Origin: a bacterium
Lineage (GTDB): Bacteria > SZUA-79 > Acidulodesulfobacterales > Acidulodesulfobacteraceae
Reading direction: 5' to 3'
Assembly (NCBI GenBank): GCA_021798875.1
Contig: JAJZBN010000003.1
Span: forward strand, 8,631-72,630
Length of the DNA stretch: 64,000 bases
The notes beneath the pieces were generated by a model, which was given only the letters and a program-made list of their open reading frames with translations, was not told the origin of the DNA and ran no database searches. Of the stretch, positions 23,780-34,283 are shown one piece after another (the stretch's first letter is position 1; every line of letters starts with the position of its first letter). The position numbers and the translations under genes are program-made.

Positions 23780-24883
23780 TTATAAATATTTCATAAATAA
23801 ATCTAAAGTTTTATCCGCGCAATTTTCGATGTTAAACCTTTCTTTAATGGTTTCTGCGGCACAATCGGCAAGTTCGTTTAAACCTGACCTATTATTATAC
23901 ACGAAAATTAATTTTTGATAAATAGCATTTATATCTCCTTTTTTAACTACAAAACCGTTTTTGCCGTCTTCGACTACTTCCGGCATACCTCCAGCATCTG
24001 AAACGATTACAATTTTTTTCATAGACATCGATTCTAAAAGGGCCAGTGGGAGTCCTTCTTTCAGCGACGGAAAAACAACTGCATCTAATTCGTTTAAAAA
24101 AGAAACTAAATTGTCTTTCAAAAATCCTACAAAATATATTGAATTATAAATATTTAAATCTTTAGCTCTTTTTATCAACGCCTCTTTAAGGCTGCCTGCG
24201 CCGGCTATAAAAAACTTAGCTTCAGGTATTTTAATAAGAACGAATTTAGCTGCTTCGATGAATAAATCTACGCCTTTTTCGCGGGAAATTCTTGCAATCA
24301 CACCGACGTCAAACTGTTTTACAGCCTTGTCGTTATTATTATGATTTAAAAAATATTCTTTTCTTGGAGGGAGACCTTCCGCTTCTGGATTAAATTTTGA
24401 AATATCTATTCCGTTGTATATAATGCCTATTTTTTTTTCATCCATTCCCTGGGATATTAAATTTTCTCTTACCGCATTAGAGACGCAAATCACATAATCG
24501 CAGTACTTATACTGCGCTTTTTTGTTTAATCCGTGAGCCGTAGAAATAGATTTTTTTTTCGCTATTTTTGAAGCTATTGCTCCGATAAGATTTGCTTTAG
24601 ACAAATGCGTATGAACTATATCGAATTTATTTTTTTTTATAAAATAGGCGACTCTTAATATAGTAAGCGGATTATATTTAAAACCGACCCTTATTGTTTT
24701 GAAAGACAATCCGCTTTTAGAAAAAAATTGCTCTACCGATAAATCGGGATTTTTATCGTTATCTACAACTGCGGACAGGATAAAAACTTCGTGACCTTTT
24801 TCTATAAATTTTTTAGATAAATTGACTACGTAATTCTCTGCGCCTCCAATATTTGACGGAGTAATAAATTCTAAAATTTTCAC
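23780..24883 (-). CDS. Glycosyltransferase family 4 protein
   Basis: This 367-residue GT-B glycosyltransferase starts MKILEFITPSNIGGAENYVV (glycine-rich N-terminal loop). It has the retaining E(x7)E-type motif in SLKEGLPLALLESMSM and GGMPEVVEDGKNGFVV near the C-terminus. It probably adds a sugar to LPS core or another surface glycan from a nucleotide sugar in the cytoplasm. It lies in a run of sugar-transfer genes on the minus strand. Donor and acceptor cannot be told. Confidence 0.9.
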   Translation of the reverse strand: MKILEFITPSNIGGAENYVVNLSKKFIEKGHEVFILSAVVDNDKNPDLSVEQFFSKSGLSFKTIRVGFKYNPLTILRVAYFIKKNKFDIVHTHLSKANLIGAIASKIAKKKSISTAHGLNKKAQYKYCDYVICVSNAVRENLISQGMDEKKIGIIYNGIDISKFNPEAEGLPPRKEYFLNHNNNDKAVKQFDVGVIARISREKGVDLFIEAAKFVLIKIPEAKFFIAGAGSLKEALIKRAKDLNIYNSIYFVGFLKDNLVSFLNELDAVVFPSLKEGLPLALLESMSMKKIVIVSDAGGMPEVVEDGKNGFVVKKGDINAIYQKLIFVYNNRSGLNELADCAAETIKERFNIENCADKTLDLFMKYL

Positions 24884-24931
24884 TGTAGTATATAATTTAT
24901 TGTTATTTGCGTTATTATAAGTTATTCTAAG

Positions 24932-25882
24932 TTATTTTTTTAAAACAGCTTTTATTTTTTTATATGCGTTGGAAGTTTCGTTTATCGAATCTTTTACTAT
25001 TCTGTAAATAAGCATTTTAAAAAATTGCGAAATTCCTTTTTTTTCTTTCAAAAACGTTTTAAAATCGTCTATTTCCCAGTCTTGTTTCGAAGCAAGCTCT
25101 CTGAACGGCGCCGGATGAAAATCTAAATTTTTCCTGTCGATTCTTTCAAGCCATCCAAAGTCGGAGTATATATATTTATCGACGCGCGGGTCGTAATTTG
25201 AAACCCAGTTTTTCAGCCTGTTAATTATTTGGAAGTTGTAAAGCCTTTCCATTTCTTTGTCTTTTTTATACATAGCCGCAGGATTTTTGGCTCTGCCGTA
25301 ATGAAACATATTGACGTTCAAGGGCAAAGCATTTTTATTTTCAATGTTTATTTTGACGCCGTTTATATCTTTAAAACCCATAGCATCGCCCCAAGAAAAA
25401 ACCGTTCCGTCGTTCCTTATAATTCTGACTTCTTTATCGTAAAAAAATTTTCTTTCCGATCGTTTTGCATAAGAAAAATAGCCTCCGAAGAAGTGTATAT
25501 AGTCAAAAACAAAGCCTTTAACGTTTTTATCGTTAATATTTTCTTCAAGAACGCGCAAAATCTTTTCATAATCTTTTTCATGTATGCCTTCGTCGCACTG
25601 CACGTAAAGTCCGTAATCTCCGGTAATATTTTTTATCGCTAAATTGGTTTTTTCTGATAAAATAGTTCCGCTTTTTTTTGTAATTTTCCAGTCGGATTCT
25701 ATTAATTTAATTTTAGGATTTAAATCTTTTAGTTTTTCGAGTTCGTTTTTAGTTTGGTCTGCGCTTTCGCACACTACTACGATAAATTCATCGACTAAAG
25801 GAAGCGCCGACATAATAGATTCTTTAAACGGATAACCCATTAATATGCCGTTTCTTATAAAAGTAAAACCGGAAATTTTCAT
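24932..25882 (-). CDS. Glycosyltransferase family 2-like protein
   Basis: This 316-residue protein has a GT-A-like N-terminus (MKISGFTFIRNGILMGYPFK, VDEFIVVVCESADQTKN) and an acidic motif QCDEGIHEKDY that may take the place of DxD. It lacks strong membrane helices apart from a weakly hydrophobic C-terminal stretch. It is part of the LPS/glycan locus. The first 240 residues resemble glycosyltransferases annotated as group 2. Activity is inferred from fold and context only. Confidence 0.75.
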   Translation of the reverse strand: MKISGFTFIRNGILMGYPFKESIMSALPLVDEFIVVVCESADQTKNELEKLKDLNPKIKLIESDWKITKKSGTILSEKTNLAIKNITGDYGLYVQCDEGIHEKDYEKILRVLEENINDKNVKGFVFDYIHFFGGYFSYAKRSERKFFYDKEVRIIRNDGTVFSWGDAMGFKDINGVKINIENKNALPLNVNMFHYGRAKNPAAMYKKDKEMERLYNFQIINRLKNWVSNYDPRVDKYIYSDFGWLERIDRKNLDFHPAPFRELASKQDWEIDDFKTFLKEKKGISQFFKMLIYRIVKDSINETSNAYKKIKAVLKK

Positions 25883-25962
25883 TTTTTTATTTTTATTCAG
25901 CTAAATAGTAAATATAATATATGGTTTAAATTATTTTTATTCAATTTTTTTAAAATTAAACT

Positions 25963-27045
25963 TTAATGAGTATTCAATAAAAAATCGTATCCTTTTATAA
26001 TGTCTTCGTATAAAATATTATTCATACAATCCGGATATCTTTTAATTTTATAGTCTTCGGTATCGCATAAATTTTTAAAACAGTGATAACATCCAATTTT
26101 TTTGTCTATTATAAATACTTTATCGGACATAGGAGCGCAAACCGCAGGGTCTGTAGAGCCGAATAACGCTATAGTAGGAACTTTAAGCGCCGAAGCTAAA
26201 TGCATTGTTCCGTTATCTACCGTTACCGCTAATTTTGAAAGATAAATTAATCCGCCGAGAGTAAATATATCGGTTAAACCCGTCAAATTAACGCTCATAT
26301 GCTTATTTTCAATCTGATCGTATATATCTTTGGAAATACCTGTATTTTTTTTGCTTCCTGTGATTATTACGAAATATCCTTCTTTGTTCAAGAAGTCCGC
26401 AAAAACCGAAAATAAGTAGGGCGGCGCTTCCTTGGCCTTCCTTGTAGAACCTGGAGAAAATAAAGCTAATTTAAAATTTTCATCTGTTATTTCCGTTCCG
26501 TATCCGTTAAAAGAATTTTGAAGAATATTTTTAGCATTTTTTATATCGGCGTCTTCTATATTATAAATATAATCTTTGCTAAAATATTTATTACCTGCGT
26601 TGATATAAAACGGTTCGACAAATTTTAAAGATTTATCGATATTATTTATTTCTCCGTCAAGTTTTATACGGCAGCGTAAAAAAAAATTATTTAAAAACTT
26701 TTCCTGACCAGCCTGTTTCTCGGAAAGCATGAATCCAAGCATAGTAAACTTTAAAGAAGTAAGGAAATTAATGCAAATATAAAATTTACGTCCGTTTGTT
26801 TTATTAATATTTCTTAGCGTTAAAAACAGTTTAAAAAATGCTGCAATACCTTTTATGCCGCTAAATTTATCCGTTTCTATTATTTTATAAATATCTTCGT
26901 TTCTTCTCAAAACTGCGGAAGCATTTTTAGAAACGACCGCAAACATCCTGCTTTCAGGAAATTTAAGCTTCAAAGCCCTTATTGCCGGCGTAATAGTTAA
27001 TACGTCGCCTATATAATTATGCCCGAATATAAGAATATCTTTCAT
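25963..27045 (-). CDS. Glycosyltransferase family 9 (ADP-heptose:LPS heptosyltransferase-like), gene 2
   Basis: This 360-residue GT9 protein has the N-terminal GHNYIGDVLTITPAIRALK motif, the catalytic-type aspartate in IGDVL, and the ADP-heptose site region FGSTDPAVCAP. KLAVTVDNGTMHLASALKVP is typical of WaaC/WaaF. It transfers heptose to the LPS inner core. Its start overlaps the end of the upstream GT9 gene by 29 bp, so the two are translationally linked. Cysteines near the C-terminus (GCYHCFKNLC) recall those in other GT9 proteins. Confidence 0.9.
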   Translation of the reverse strand: MKDILIFGHNYIGDVLTITPAIRALKLKFPESRMFAVVSKNASAVLRRNEDIYKIIETDKFSGIKGIAAFFKLFLTLRNINKTNGRKFYICINFLTSLKFTMLGFMLSEKQAGQEKFLNNFFLRCRIKLDGEINNIDKSLKFVEPFYINAGNKYFSKDYIYNIEDADIKNAKNILQNSFNGYGTEITDENFKLALFSPGSTRKAKEAPPYLFSVFADFLNKEGYFVIITGSKKNTGISKDIYDQIENKHMSVNLTGLTDIFTLGGLIYLSKLAVTVDNGTMHLASALKVPTIALFGSTDPAVCAPMSDKVFIIDKKIGCYHCFKNLCDTEDYKIKRYPDCMNNILYEDIIKGYDFLLNTH

Positions 27046-28099
27046 GTTTTTTTAAATAATCAATTTTAATTATATCTAGTACCTTATCTGGAGTAATTCT
27101 TTTCATACATAATACGCATTCTGTAGAATTTTTATCGTCTATTTTATTAAGAGGACATTCTTTTTTAAAACATGGAATACATATAAGATTGTCTTTTAAT
27201 ACGCTAAAATTTTTTCCTACCGGTCCGGTAAGTCCTGGATCGGTAGGCCCGAATAAAGCTATCGTTTTAAGACTGTCTATCGAAGCCGCAACATGCATAA
27301 GCCCTGAATCCGGCGTTATAAAATAATCCATTTTAGATAAAAGTTCTTTCGCCTGTTTAAGCGTCGTTTTTCCGACTGCGGAAACAGCGTTTTTATCGTT
27401 TAATGCCTGCAATATTTCATCGGACAAATATTCTTCCCCTTTGCCGCCGAATATTATTATGCGCACATTATCGCCGAACAAATCAAGCAGCCGATTTGAA
27501 ATTTCTATAAAATATTTTACCGGCCATCTTTTAGTTTTCCATGTTCCGGTAGGATTTAAGCCGATAAGTATTTTGTTTTCGATATTTTCAAAGTTGTTTT
27601 TTAAGAAATCTTCGGCAAATTTTTTATCCTCCGGCGAGGTAATAAGAAGGAGCTCAGGTTTATCTATTTTTGCTCCGCCGCTGTTCTCCGCCAAAAAAAG
27701 ATAAAAATTTACGGCATGCTCAAGCGGTCTTCCCTTTCTTGCTATTTTTCTGTTGCATAAAAATCCTAACTTTGCATATTCTTCGTAATACCTGACCGGA
27801 GCGCCGCTTAAAAAAGAAAAAATAGACGTTCTATCGACGCCCTGCAGATCTATAACTATATCATAGCGAAAACTTCTGATTTTTTTTATTAAAGACAAAT
27901 AATCCCTAAATTTAAAATTTTTTTTATCTATAACTAAAACCTCGTCGATGTTTGGATTTAAAAGTGCAATATCTTTAGATTTATCTTCTATAAGCCAAGT
28001 AATAAAACTGTCAGGGTAGCCTTTTCTGACAGACTCTATTGCGGGAGTCGCAAGAAGACAGTCTCCTATAGAACTTAATTTTATAATAAGTATATTCAT
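27017..28099 (-). CDS. Glycosyltransferase family 9 (ADP-heptose:LPS heptosyltransferase-like), gene 1
   Basis: This is a second 360-residue GT9 protein, starting MNILIIKLSSIGDCLLATPA with the expected IGD motif. It also has DYFITPDSGLMHVAASIDSL and ALFGPTDPGLTGPVG at the ADP-heptose site. Together with its downstream neighbour it probably builds the two-heptose inner core (WaaC plus WaaF roles, not assigned individually). The C-terminus has several cysteines (CIPCFKKECP, CVLCMKRI). It is the start of the glycan operon after the polysaccharide deacetylase gene. Confidence 0.9.
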   Translation of the reverse strand: MNILIIKLSSIGDCLLATPAIESVRKGYPDSFITWLIEDKSKDIALLNPNIDEVLVIDKKNFKFRDYLSLIKKIRSFRYDIVIDLQGVDRTSIFSFLSGAPVRYYEEYAKLGFLCNRKIARKGRPLEHAVNFYLFLAENSGGAKIDKPELLLITSPEDKKFAEDFLKNNFENIENKILIGLNPTGTWKTKRWPVKYFIEISNRLLDLFGDNVRIIIFGGKGEEYLSDEILQALNDKNAVSAVGKTTLKQAKELLSKMDYFITPDSGLMHVAASIDSLKTIALFGPTDPGLTGPVGKNFSVLKDNLICIPCFKKECPLNKIDDKNSTECVLCMKRITPDKVLDIIKIDYLKKHERYSYIRA

Positions 28100-28186
28100 A
28101 AATATGCATATTTAATGATTAAAAGATTTTTATAATTAATTTGACAACAATAGTTAATAGCTTTTCTTATATAAAAATAAAATAAA

Positions 28187-28972
28187 TTAATAAAAAAGCC
28201 TGACTTTAAAAATCTTTCTTTTAAATTTAAAAAAATCGGTATTATGCCTTATAGCGACTCTCTTTAATGCAAAAAAATCAGCCTCTTTTTTTACTATGCC
28301 GGTTTTGGTAATACATGATCCTTCAAAACCTGCTTTTATAACAATAGATTTGACGTCATCGTTGTAATCCCCGTATGGATATGCAAAAAAATTTATTTTA
28401 ATATCCAGAAGTTCTTCTAATTTTTTTTTAGAATTGGATATTTCATCGTAAGCTTTTTCCAGAGGAATTTGAGTAAGATGCGGATGGGTTACGGTATGTG
28501 CGCCTATTTCTATGCCGTATTCTTTCAGTTCCTTAAGCTCCGATAAATTTAACATTTCGTCTTTATTTTCTCCGTTTTCGATATCCCACTCATTTAATCC
28601 GCCGATAAGTCCAGAAACCATAAAAACCGTAGCATTTACGCCGTTATCGCGCAATATCTTGAATCCGCCAGAATAAACGGATTTAGAACCGTCGTCAAAC
28701 GTTACCGCTGCATATTTTTTATTATTGTTTATTTTTAATGTCTCGCGGACATCGTTGAGCCGTTCGTTTTTTTTATCTTCATCAGCATAATAATAATCAT
28801 AGATATTTTTTAATTCGGATAGCGTTAAAAAAGAATAACCGGCATTTTTCAAATATTTAATCTGCCTGTCGAAATTTTCTTCGGAAACGTATAAGCCCGG
28901 AAACTTGGCGTTTTCGGGATACCTTCCTATCTTATGGTATAAAAGAATTATAAATTTTGGGTTTTTAATCAT
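28187..28972 (-). CDS. Polysaccharide deacetylase (NodB-homology) family protein
   Basis: This 261-residue protein of the NodB superfamily has the metal-binding TFDDGSKSV and HTVTHPHLTQ motifs (Asp-His-His triad) and FFAYPYGDYND. It removes acetyl (or formyl) groups from sugar polymers or lipid-linked sugars. No signal peptide is seen, so a cytoplasmic or membrane-face role in LPS/lipid-A modification is possible. It lies just upstream of the heptosyltransferases on the same strand. Confidence 0.9.
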   Translation of the reverse strand: MIKNPKFIILLYHKIGRYPENAKFPGLYVSEENFDRQIKYLKNAGYSFLTLSELKNIYDYYYADEDKKNERLNDVRETLKINNNKKYAAVTFDDGSKSVYSGGFKILRDNGVNATVFMVSGLIGGLNEWDIENGENKDEMLNLSELKELKEYGIEIGAHTVTHPHLTQIPLEKAYDEISNSKKKLEELLDIKINFFAYPYGDYNDDVKSIVIKAGFEGSCITKTGIVKKEADFFALKRVAIRHNTDFFKFKRKIFKVRLFY

Positions 28973-29081
28973 ATCTTGTTTATATTATTTTATATTATAC
29001 TATAATTATAAATTTTTTAAATTCAAATTGTAAATTATTTAAAAACATTATAAGATATTTATAAGGAAATAATATTTAAAT

Positions 29082-29846
29082 ATGATTAAAAACATAGATT
29101 ATAAAAATTATAGCATCAAAAGCTCAAGGATTACTTTGTCCATCGTAATTCCGGCTTATAACGAAGAAAATAGAATTAAACAGACAATTCTCTCATTAAG
29201 GTCTTACCTTAAATCGAAAAAATACTCATACGAAATAATTGTAGTAGATGACGGAAGCAGCGACGGAACGTTAAACGTGCTTAAAGATTCTTTATCGACC
29301 GATTTAAGGGTAATAACTATAACTAAAAGCGGAAAGGGGGCGGCAGTTAAGGAAGGAATACTTTCCGCAAACGACGAAAACGAATACGTTTTTTTTATGG
29401 ATGCCGATCTTTCCACGGAAACGTATGAAATCGGAAATTTTATAGACATTTTTAAAAACGAACCCGAAACCGACGTTATAATAGGTTCGCGGTATCTTCC
29501 TGAAGGCGCAGTCATAATCCAGCCGCCTTTCAGAAATTTAGTCGGCAGAACATTCAGTTTTATTAAATCCAAATTGCTTGGAATTAATTTTTTCGATTCG
29601 CAATGCGGATTTAAAGCTTTTAGAATGCAGACGGCAAAAAAGATTTTTGCAAAATCGGAAATTAAAGGTTTTTCTTTCGACGTGGAAATACTATATATAG
29701 CTTTATTAAATAATATAAAAGTTAAAGAAGCCAGCGTAAACTGGAGGCATAAACCGGGGGGGCACGTCAATCTTATCGCCGACTCCATGCCTATGCTTAT
29801 AGAGCTTTTTCAAATATTTATAAATAAAAACAAATATTTCTTATAA
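29082..29846 (+). CDS. Glycosyltransferase family 2 (dolichyl-phosphate glucosyltransferase-like)
   Basis: This 254-residue GT-A protein has VIPAYNEENRIKQTI, VVDDGSSDGT, the metal-binding DAD in FFMDADLSTE, and RNLVGRTFSFI, which resemble polyprenyl/dolichyl-phosphate glucosyltransferases. It lacks the C-terminal membrane helices of DPM-type enzymes. It would load a sugar onto undecaprenyl phosphate for periplasmic glycan decoration. It is divergent from the deacetylase and followed by the glycosylase gene 56 bp downstream. Confidence 0.88.
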   Translation: MIKNIDYKNYSIKSSRITLSIVIPAYNEENRIKQTILSLRSYLKSKKYSYEIIVVDDGSSDGTLNVLKDSLSTDLRVITITKSGKGAAVKEGILSANDENEYVFFMDADLSTETYEIGNFIDIFKNEPETDVIIGSRYLPEGAVIIQPPFRNLVGRTFSFIKSKLLGINFFDSQCGFKAFRMQTAKKIFAKSEIKGFSFDVEILYIALLNNIKVKEASVNWRHKPGGHVNLIADSMPMLIELFQIFINKNKYFL

Positions 29847-29902
29847 TTAACATGTCCGCATCAAGATATAATTAAATAATAGGCAATCTGCCAGCCTTCC
29901 CG

Positions 29903-30547
29903 ATGATTTTTAAAAAATTAGACAAATCCTTTTACGTTCGAGACGATACCGTTAAAATAGCACGGGAACTGCTCGGGAAATATTTATTGACCGACATAGA
30001 CGGCAAAGGCATAACCGGAGGAAAGATTGTCGAAACGGAAGCGTATCTCGGAGCCATAGACAAAGCATCGCACGGTTACGGAAACAAAAAAACGGAAAGA
30101 AATAAAAATTTGTATAAAGAAGGCGGTTATTCATACGTTTATTTTATATACGGAATGTATTACCTTTTTAACGTAGTAACCGGAAAAGAAAATCTTGCCG
30201 ATGCGGTTCTTATAAGGGCGATAGAACCTGAAATAGGCATAGATATTATGCTGAAACGAAGAAATAAAATAAACGCAAAAAGAATTACTTCGGGCCCCGG
30301 TCTTTTGACCATAGCGCTCGGAATAAATTTAAAACATAACGGCATTCCGATTTGCGAGCAGAATATTTTAAAAAACAATAAGGACGAAAAGGACGGCCGT
30401 TTAGAAATATGGCTTGAAGACAGAAATATTAAAATCGGTGACGACTTAATAGCGGCAACTCCAAGAATAGGGGTAGATTACGCCGCAGAACATGCAAAGC
30501 TTCCTTACAGATTTAAAATAAAAGATAATGAATGGGTAAGCAGATAG
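29903..30547 (+). CDS. 3-methyladenine DNA glycosylase (AAG/MPG family)
   Basis: This 214-residue protein matches the MPG/AAG family: FYVRDDTVKIARELLGKYLL, the catalytic glutamate in KIVETEAYLG, KNLYKEGGYSYVYFIYGMYY, and RITSGPGLLTIALGI. It removes alkylated purines such as 3-methyladenine in base-excision repair. It shares the plus strand with the upstream glycosyltransferase and may be cotranscribed. It converges with ilvE, 6 bp away. Confidence 0.93.
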   Translation: MIFKKLDKSFYVRDDTVKIARELLGKYLLTDIDGKGITGGKIVETEAYLGAIDKASHGYGNKKTERNKNLYKEGGYSYVYFIYGMYYLFNVVTGKENLADAVLIRAIEPEIGIDIMLKRRNKINAKRITSGPGLLTIALGINLKHNGIPICEQNILKNNKDEKDGRLEIWLEDRNIKIGDDLIAATPRIGVDYAAEHAKLPYRFKIKDNEWVSR

Positions 30548-30553
30548 AACTAA

Positions 30554-31513
30554 TTAAACGTAGGTCAGCCATTTTTCATATTTTTTGTTGCCGCCCTTTA
30601 CTATATCGAAAAATATTTTTTGAAGTTCTAAGGCAATTTTACCGGCTTTTCCTATTCCTATGCTTCTGTCGTCTATCTCTCTTACCGGAGTAACTTCGGC
30701 GGCGGTTCCGGTTAAAAATACCTCGTCCGCTATATAAAGTTCGTCCCTCGTCACTCTTTCTTCCTTAATAGTTAAACCCATTTCTTCGCTCATAACCTCT
30801 ATAACGCTGTTACGGGTGATACCGGGCAAAACTGAAGACAGCGGCGGAGTTTTAATATAACCGCCGGAATAAACAAATATATTTTCTCCGCTTGCTTCGC
30901 AGACAAATCCTGAAGTATCAAGCATTATAGCTTCGTCGCATCCCGCGCTTACGGCTTCTTTTTTGGCAAGAATTGAATTTATATACTGACCGGTCGATTT
31001 AGACATACCCATAAAAGTATTGACGTGAAATCTTGCATATGAAGAAACCTTAGCTTTAATGCCGTTTTTTAACGATTCCTCGCCAAGATATGCTCCCCAG
31101 TACCAGGCTGAAACAGCAACCCTTGTATCGTAATTTTTCAAGAATATGCCTAACCCGCCGCCGTCTCCGATAAACGCTATCGGCCTGATATAACATTCCT
31201 TAAATTTATTTACCTTTACCGTTTCTATTACAGCCTTTTTAATCTCTTTCTTTTCATATGGAATCGGCAGTTGAAGAATATGACAGGAGTCGTAAAGTCT
31301 GTCTATGTGTTCGTCCAGCCTGAATATTGCGGAGCCTTTCTTTTTTGTTTCGTAGCATCTTATTCCTTCAAAGGCGCCTAAACCGTAATGAAGCGAATGG
31401 CTGTTTACGGAAACTTTTGCATCTTTATAATCTACAAATTTACCATCCATCCATACTTTTGAGCCTTCAAATGGACTTCCGTTTTTTTTACCTGCCGTTT
31501 TTTTGTCTTTCAT
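30554..31513 (-). CDS. ilvE: Branched-chain amino-acid aminotransferase
   Basis: This 319-residue class IV PLP-dependent aminotransferase has SVNSHSLHYGLGAFEGIRCY, the Schiff-base lysine in MGMSKSTGQYINSILAK, EAIMLDTSGFVCEASGENIF and LTGTAAEVTPVREID. It interconverts Val, Leu and Ile with their keto acids. The first 14 residues (MKDKKTAGKKNGSP) are a basic extension of unknown use. The downstream gene end is 6 bp from the convergent glycosylase, so no room for a separate terminator exists. Confidence 0.93.
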   Translation of the reverse strand: MKDKKTAGKKNGSPFEGSKVWMDGKFVDYKDAKVSVNSHSLHYGLGAFEGIRCYETKKKGSAIFRLDEHIDRLYDSCHILQLPIPYEKKEIKKAVIETVKVNKFKECYIRPIAFIGDGGGLGIFLKNYDTRVAVSAWYWGAYLGEESLKNGIKAKVSSYARFHVNTFMGMSKSTGQYINSILAKKEAVSAGCDEAIMLDTSGFVCEASGENIFVYSGGYIKTPPLSSVLPGITRNSVIEVMSEEMGLTIKEERVTRDELYIADEVFLTGTAAEVTPVREIDDRSIGIGKAGKIALELQKIFFDIVKGGNKKYEKWLTYV

Positions 31514-31691
31514 GATTTTTCGCTCTTTTAAATTTTATTTTTTTTATTTTATTTCAGTTTTATTGCGGTTAGTTAATAAAATTAATTCAATTTATATTTT
31601 TTTTATTTTTACTACTTAATATATAATATCGTTATCTTTAATAAAGTATATTAATAACGGCTGTTGGAATTATAAATGCTTTATTATATTA

Positions 31692-32753
31692 TCATTTACG
31701 GAAAACGTCCGCAATAGATTTTTTATAATCCGGATATAATACGCCTTTTTCGGTGATTATGGCGGAAACGTATTTATTGGGCGTAACATCAAAAGCATAG
31801 TTGACCGCTTTTACGTTTTCCGGAGCTATTCTTTTGCCGAATACGGAAACTACCTCGTTAACGTCGCGTTCTTCTATGGGAATTTCGTCGCCTGATTTGA
31901 TATCGATATCGATAGTGGAAAGCGGCGCCGCAACATAAAACGGAATATTATTTTCTTTAGCAAGGACGGCAACCTGATAGGTTCCTATTTTATTGGCAAC
32001 GTCACCGTTGGAAGCTATCCTGTCCGCACCGACTATAACGGCGTTTATCCCGCCTTTTCTCATTAAAAGACCTGCGGAATTATCGGCTATAAGGGTAACC
32101 GGTATTCCGTCTTCCATTAACTCCCAAGTCGTAAGTCTTGCGCCTTGAAGGAATGGTCTCGTTTCGTCGGAAATTACCGATATTTTTTTGTTTTCCGAAA
32201 CTGCCGCTCTTATAACGCCGAGGGCGGTTCCGTAACCGGCTGTAGCCAACGCTCCTGCGTTGCAGTGTGTAAGAACGCTGTATCCGTCTTTTAAAAGAGC
32301 TGCTCCGTACTTTCCCATATTTTTGTTAATTTCTATATCTTCGTCATAAATTTTGACGGATTCCTTTCTTATGCGGGCAACTAATGTTTTTAAATCGGAA
32401 TTATTATTTTCTTCGTTTAAAACAAGCTTTTTAATCCTGTCAACAGCCCATCCGAGATTTACGGCGGTAGGTCTTGCAGAGAACATAAAATCGGCTATAT
32501 CGAAAAATTTTTTATTGAAAGATTTGTAGTCTTTTACTTCCGGCGATTCAAGCAAGGATTTAGCTCCGAGATATAAACCAAAAGCGGCGGAAACTCCTAT
32601 TGCAGGAGCGCCTCTGACTATCATATCTTTTATTGCATCGTAAACTTCTTTATAAGTTTTTAATTCGACGTAAATTACTTCAAGGGGAAGTTTTCTCTGG
32701 TCTATCATTTCGACTACGTCGTCGTCTCTTAATTTTAGGGTGTAAAAAGCCAT
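31692..32753 (-). CDS. mtnA: S-methyl-5-thioribose-1-phosphate isomerase
   Basis: This 353-residue protein of the MtnA/eIF2B-like fold has VRGAPAIGVSAAFGLY, the catalytic cysteine Cys164 in THCNAGALATAGYGTALG, and the catalytic aspartate in VIVGADRIASNGDVANKIGT. It converts methylthioribose-1-phosphate to the ribulose form in methionine salvage. It follows gatB by 30 bp, an arrangement also seen in other sulfur-metabolising proteobacteria. No other mtn genes are in the window. Confidence 0.95.
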   Translation of the reverse strand: MAFYTLKLRDDDVVEMIDQRKLPLEVIYVELKTYKEVYDAIKDMIVRGAPAIGVSAAFGLYLGAKSLLESPEVKDYKSFNKKFFDIADFMFSARPTAVNLGWAVDRIKKLVLNEENNNSDLKTLVARIRKESVKIYDEDIEINKNMGKYGAALLKDGYSVLTHCNAGALATAGYGTALGVIRAAVSENKKISVISDETRPFLQGARLTTWELMEDGIPVTLIADNSAGLLMRKGGINAVIVGADRIASNGDVANKIGTYQVAVLAKENNIPFYVAAPLSTIDIDIKSGDEIPIEERDVNEVVSVFGKRIAPENVKAVNYAFDVTPNKYVSAIITEKGVLYPDYKKSIADVFRK

Positions 32754-32783
32754 TTTTCAGCCTCCTAATAAAACTTATATGTT

Positions 32784-34253
32784 TTATTTATTTTCTTCTA
32801 TATATTTGCGCAATATCTCGTTAGCTTTTTTAGGATTAGCCTTACCTTTTGTTTTTTTCATGATTTCGCCGACGAAAAAACCGAACAGTTTGTCTTTTCC
32901 GCCTATAAGGTCGGCAAATTCTTTCTGATTTTCGTTGACTACCTGTTTTACTATATCTTCTATGCCTTTGTCGTCCGAAACCTGAGCAAGATTTTTTTCT
33001 TTAATTATTTCAAGCGCGCTTTTACCGGATGAAAGCATTTCGGCAAGCACGATTTTACCGGTATTTCTGTTTATACTTCCCGATTCTACCGCAGTTATAA
33101 GCTCAAGAAAATTTTTAGCCGATAACGGCATTCTTTCTTCTGATTCTTTTAATTTTAACTCGGAAAGAAGTTCGTTTATGACCCAGTTTGCTAATTTTTT
33201 TATATCTATTCTATTTGAGTTTTCTTTAATTAAATCTTCAAAATAATCTGCAATTTCTTTATCCTGAGTGAGCACTTCCGCATCGTATTCGGTAAGTTTA
33301 TACTCCGAAACATATCTGCGCCTTTTTTCTGCTGGTAGTTCCGTAATCGAATTTTTTACATCGTTAATAAATTCTTTGGAAAGAATTAACGGCGGCAGAT
33401 CCGGCTCTTCAAAATACCTGTAATCGTGGGCTTCTTCTTTGCCTCTCATAGACCTTGTAATATTTTCTTTAGAATCGTAAAGCCTTGTTTCCTGAATTAC
33501 TTTCCCTCCGTTAAGTATCAGATCAATCTGTCTTTCTATTTCAAATTCGATGGCTTTCTCTACGAATTTGAAAGAATTTACGTTTTTAATTTCCGCTCTT
33601 GTGCCGAGTTCAGGGTCTCCTTTACGCCTGACGGAAACGTTAGCATCGCATCTGAAGCTTCCCTCTTCCATATTTCCGTCCGAAACTCCAAGATATACTA
33701 GTATTTCCCTGAGCGATTTTAAATAAGCGGAAGCTTCTGCCGCTGAACTTAAATCCGGTTCGGAAACTATTTCCACGAGGGGCGTGCCTGCCCTGTTTAA
33801 ATCGACGTACGACCGGTTTCCTATATGAATTAATTTTCCCGCGTCTTCTTCGATGTGAAGGCGGTTTATCCTTATTCTTTTGTTGATTTTATTTTTTTTA
33901 GAAGAGTCTTCGGTTTCAATATCCAAATAGCCGTTGGAAGACACGGGATCCAAATATTGTGATATTTGATAGCCTTTCGGCAGGTCGGGATAAAAATAAT
34001 TTTTTCTGGCAAACAAACTTTTTTTGTTAATATTGATATTTAAAGCAAGAGCTGCTTTTACCGCAAGCCTTACCGCCTCGATATTTATTACGGGAAGAGC
34101 GCCGGGCAGTGCAAGACAGACCGGACATACCGCGGTATTCGGTTCCATACCGAAAATATTCGGACAAGAACAAAACATTTTTGTTTTGGTAAGCAGTTGG
34201 GAATGAACCTCAAGCCCTATAACCGCCTCGAATGAATCGTTATTACCGTGCAT
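32784..34253 (-). CDS. gatB: Aspartyl/glutamyl-tRNA amidotransferase subunit B
   Basis: This 489-residue GatB has [39 protein letters not shown] with the zinc cysteines, [14 protein letters not shown]-type sequence ([15 protein letters not shown]), and a C-terminal YqeY-like domain ending [18 protein letters not shown]. With GatA and GatC it converts mischarged Glu-tRNA(Gln) or Asp-tRNA(Asn) to the correct amide. It is cotranscribed with gatC and gatA upstream. A dispersed repeat (TCTGACACC type) lies between gatA and gatB. Confidence 0.97.
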   Translation of the reverse strand: MHGNNDSFEAVIGLEVHSQLLTKTKMFCSCPNIFGMEPNTAVCPVCLALPGALPVINIEAVRLAVKAALALNININKKSLFARKNYFYPDLPKGYQISQYLDPVSSNGYLDIETEDSSKKNKINKRIRINRLHIEEDAGKLIHIGNRSYVDLNRAGTPLVEIVSEPDLSSAAEASAYLKSLREILVYLGVSDGNMEEGSFRCDANVSVRRKGDPELGTRAEIKNVNSFKFVEKAIEFEIERQIDLILNGGKVIQETRLYDSKENITRSMRGKEEAHDYRYFEEPDLPPLILSKEFINDVKNSITELPAEKRRRYVSEYKLTEYDAEVLTQDKEIADYFEDLIKENSNRIDIKKLANWVINELLSELKLKESEERMPLSAKNFLELITAVESGSINRNTGKIVLAEMLSSGKSALEIIKEKNLAQVSDDKGIEDIVKQVVNENQKEFADLIGGKDKLFGFFVGEIMKKTKGKANPKKANEILRKYIEENK

Positions 34254-34283
34254 ATTTTATCCTCTTTAAAATATAATCATTCA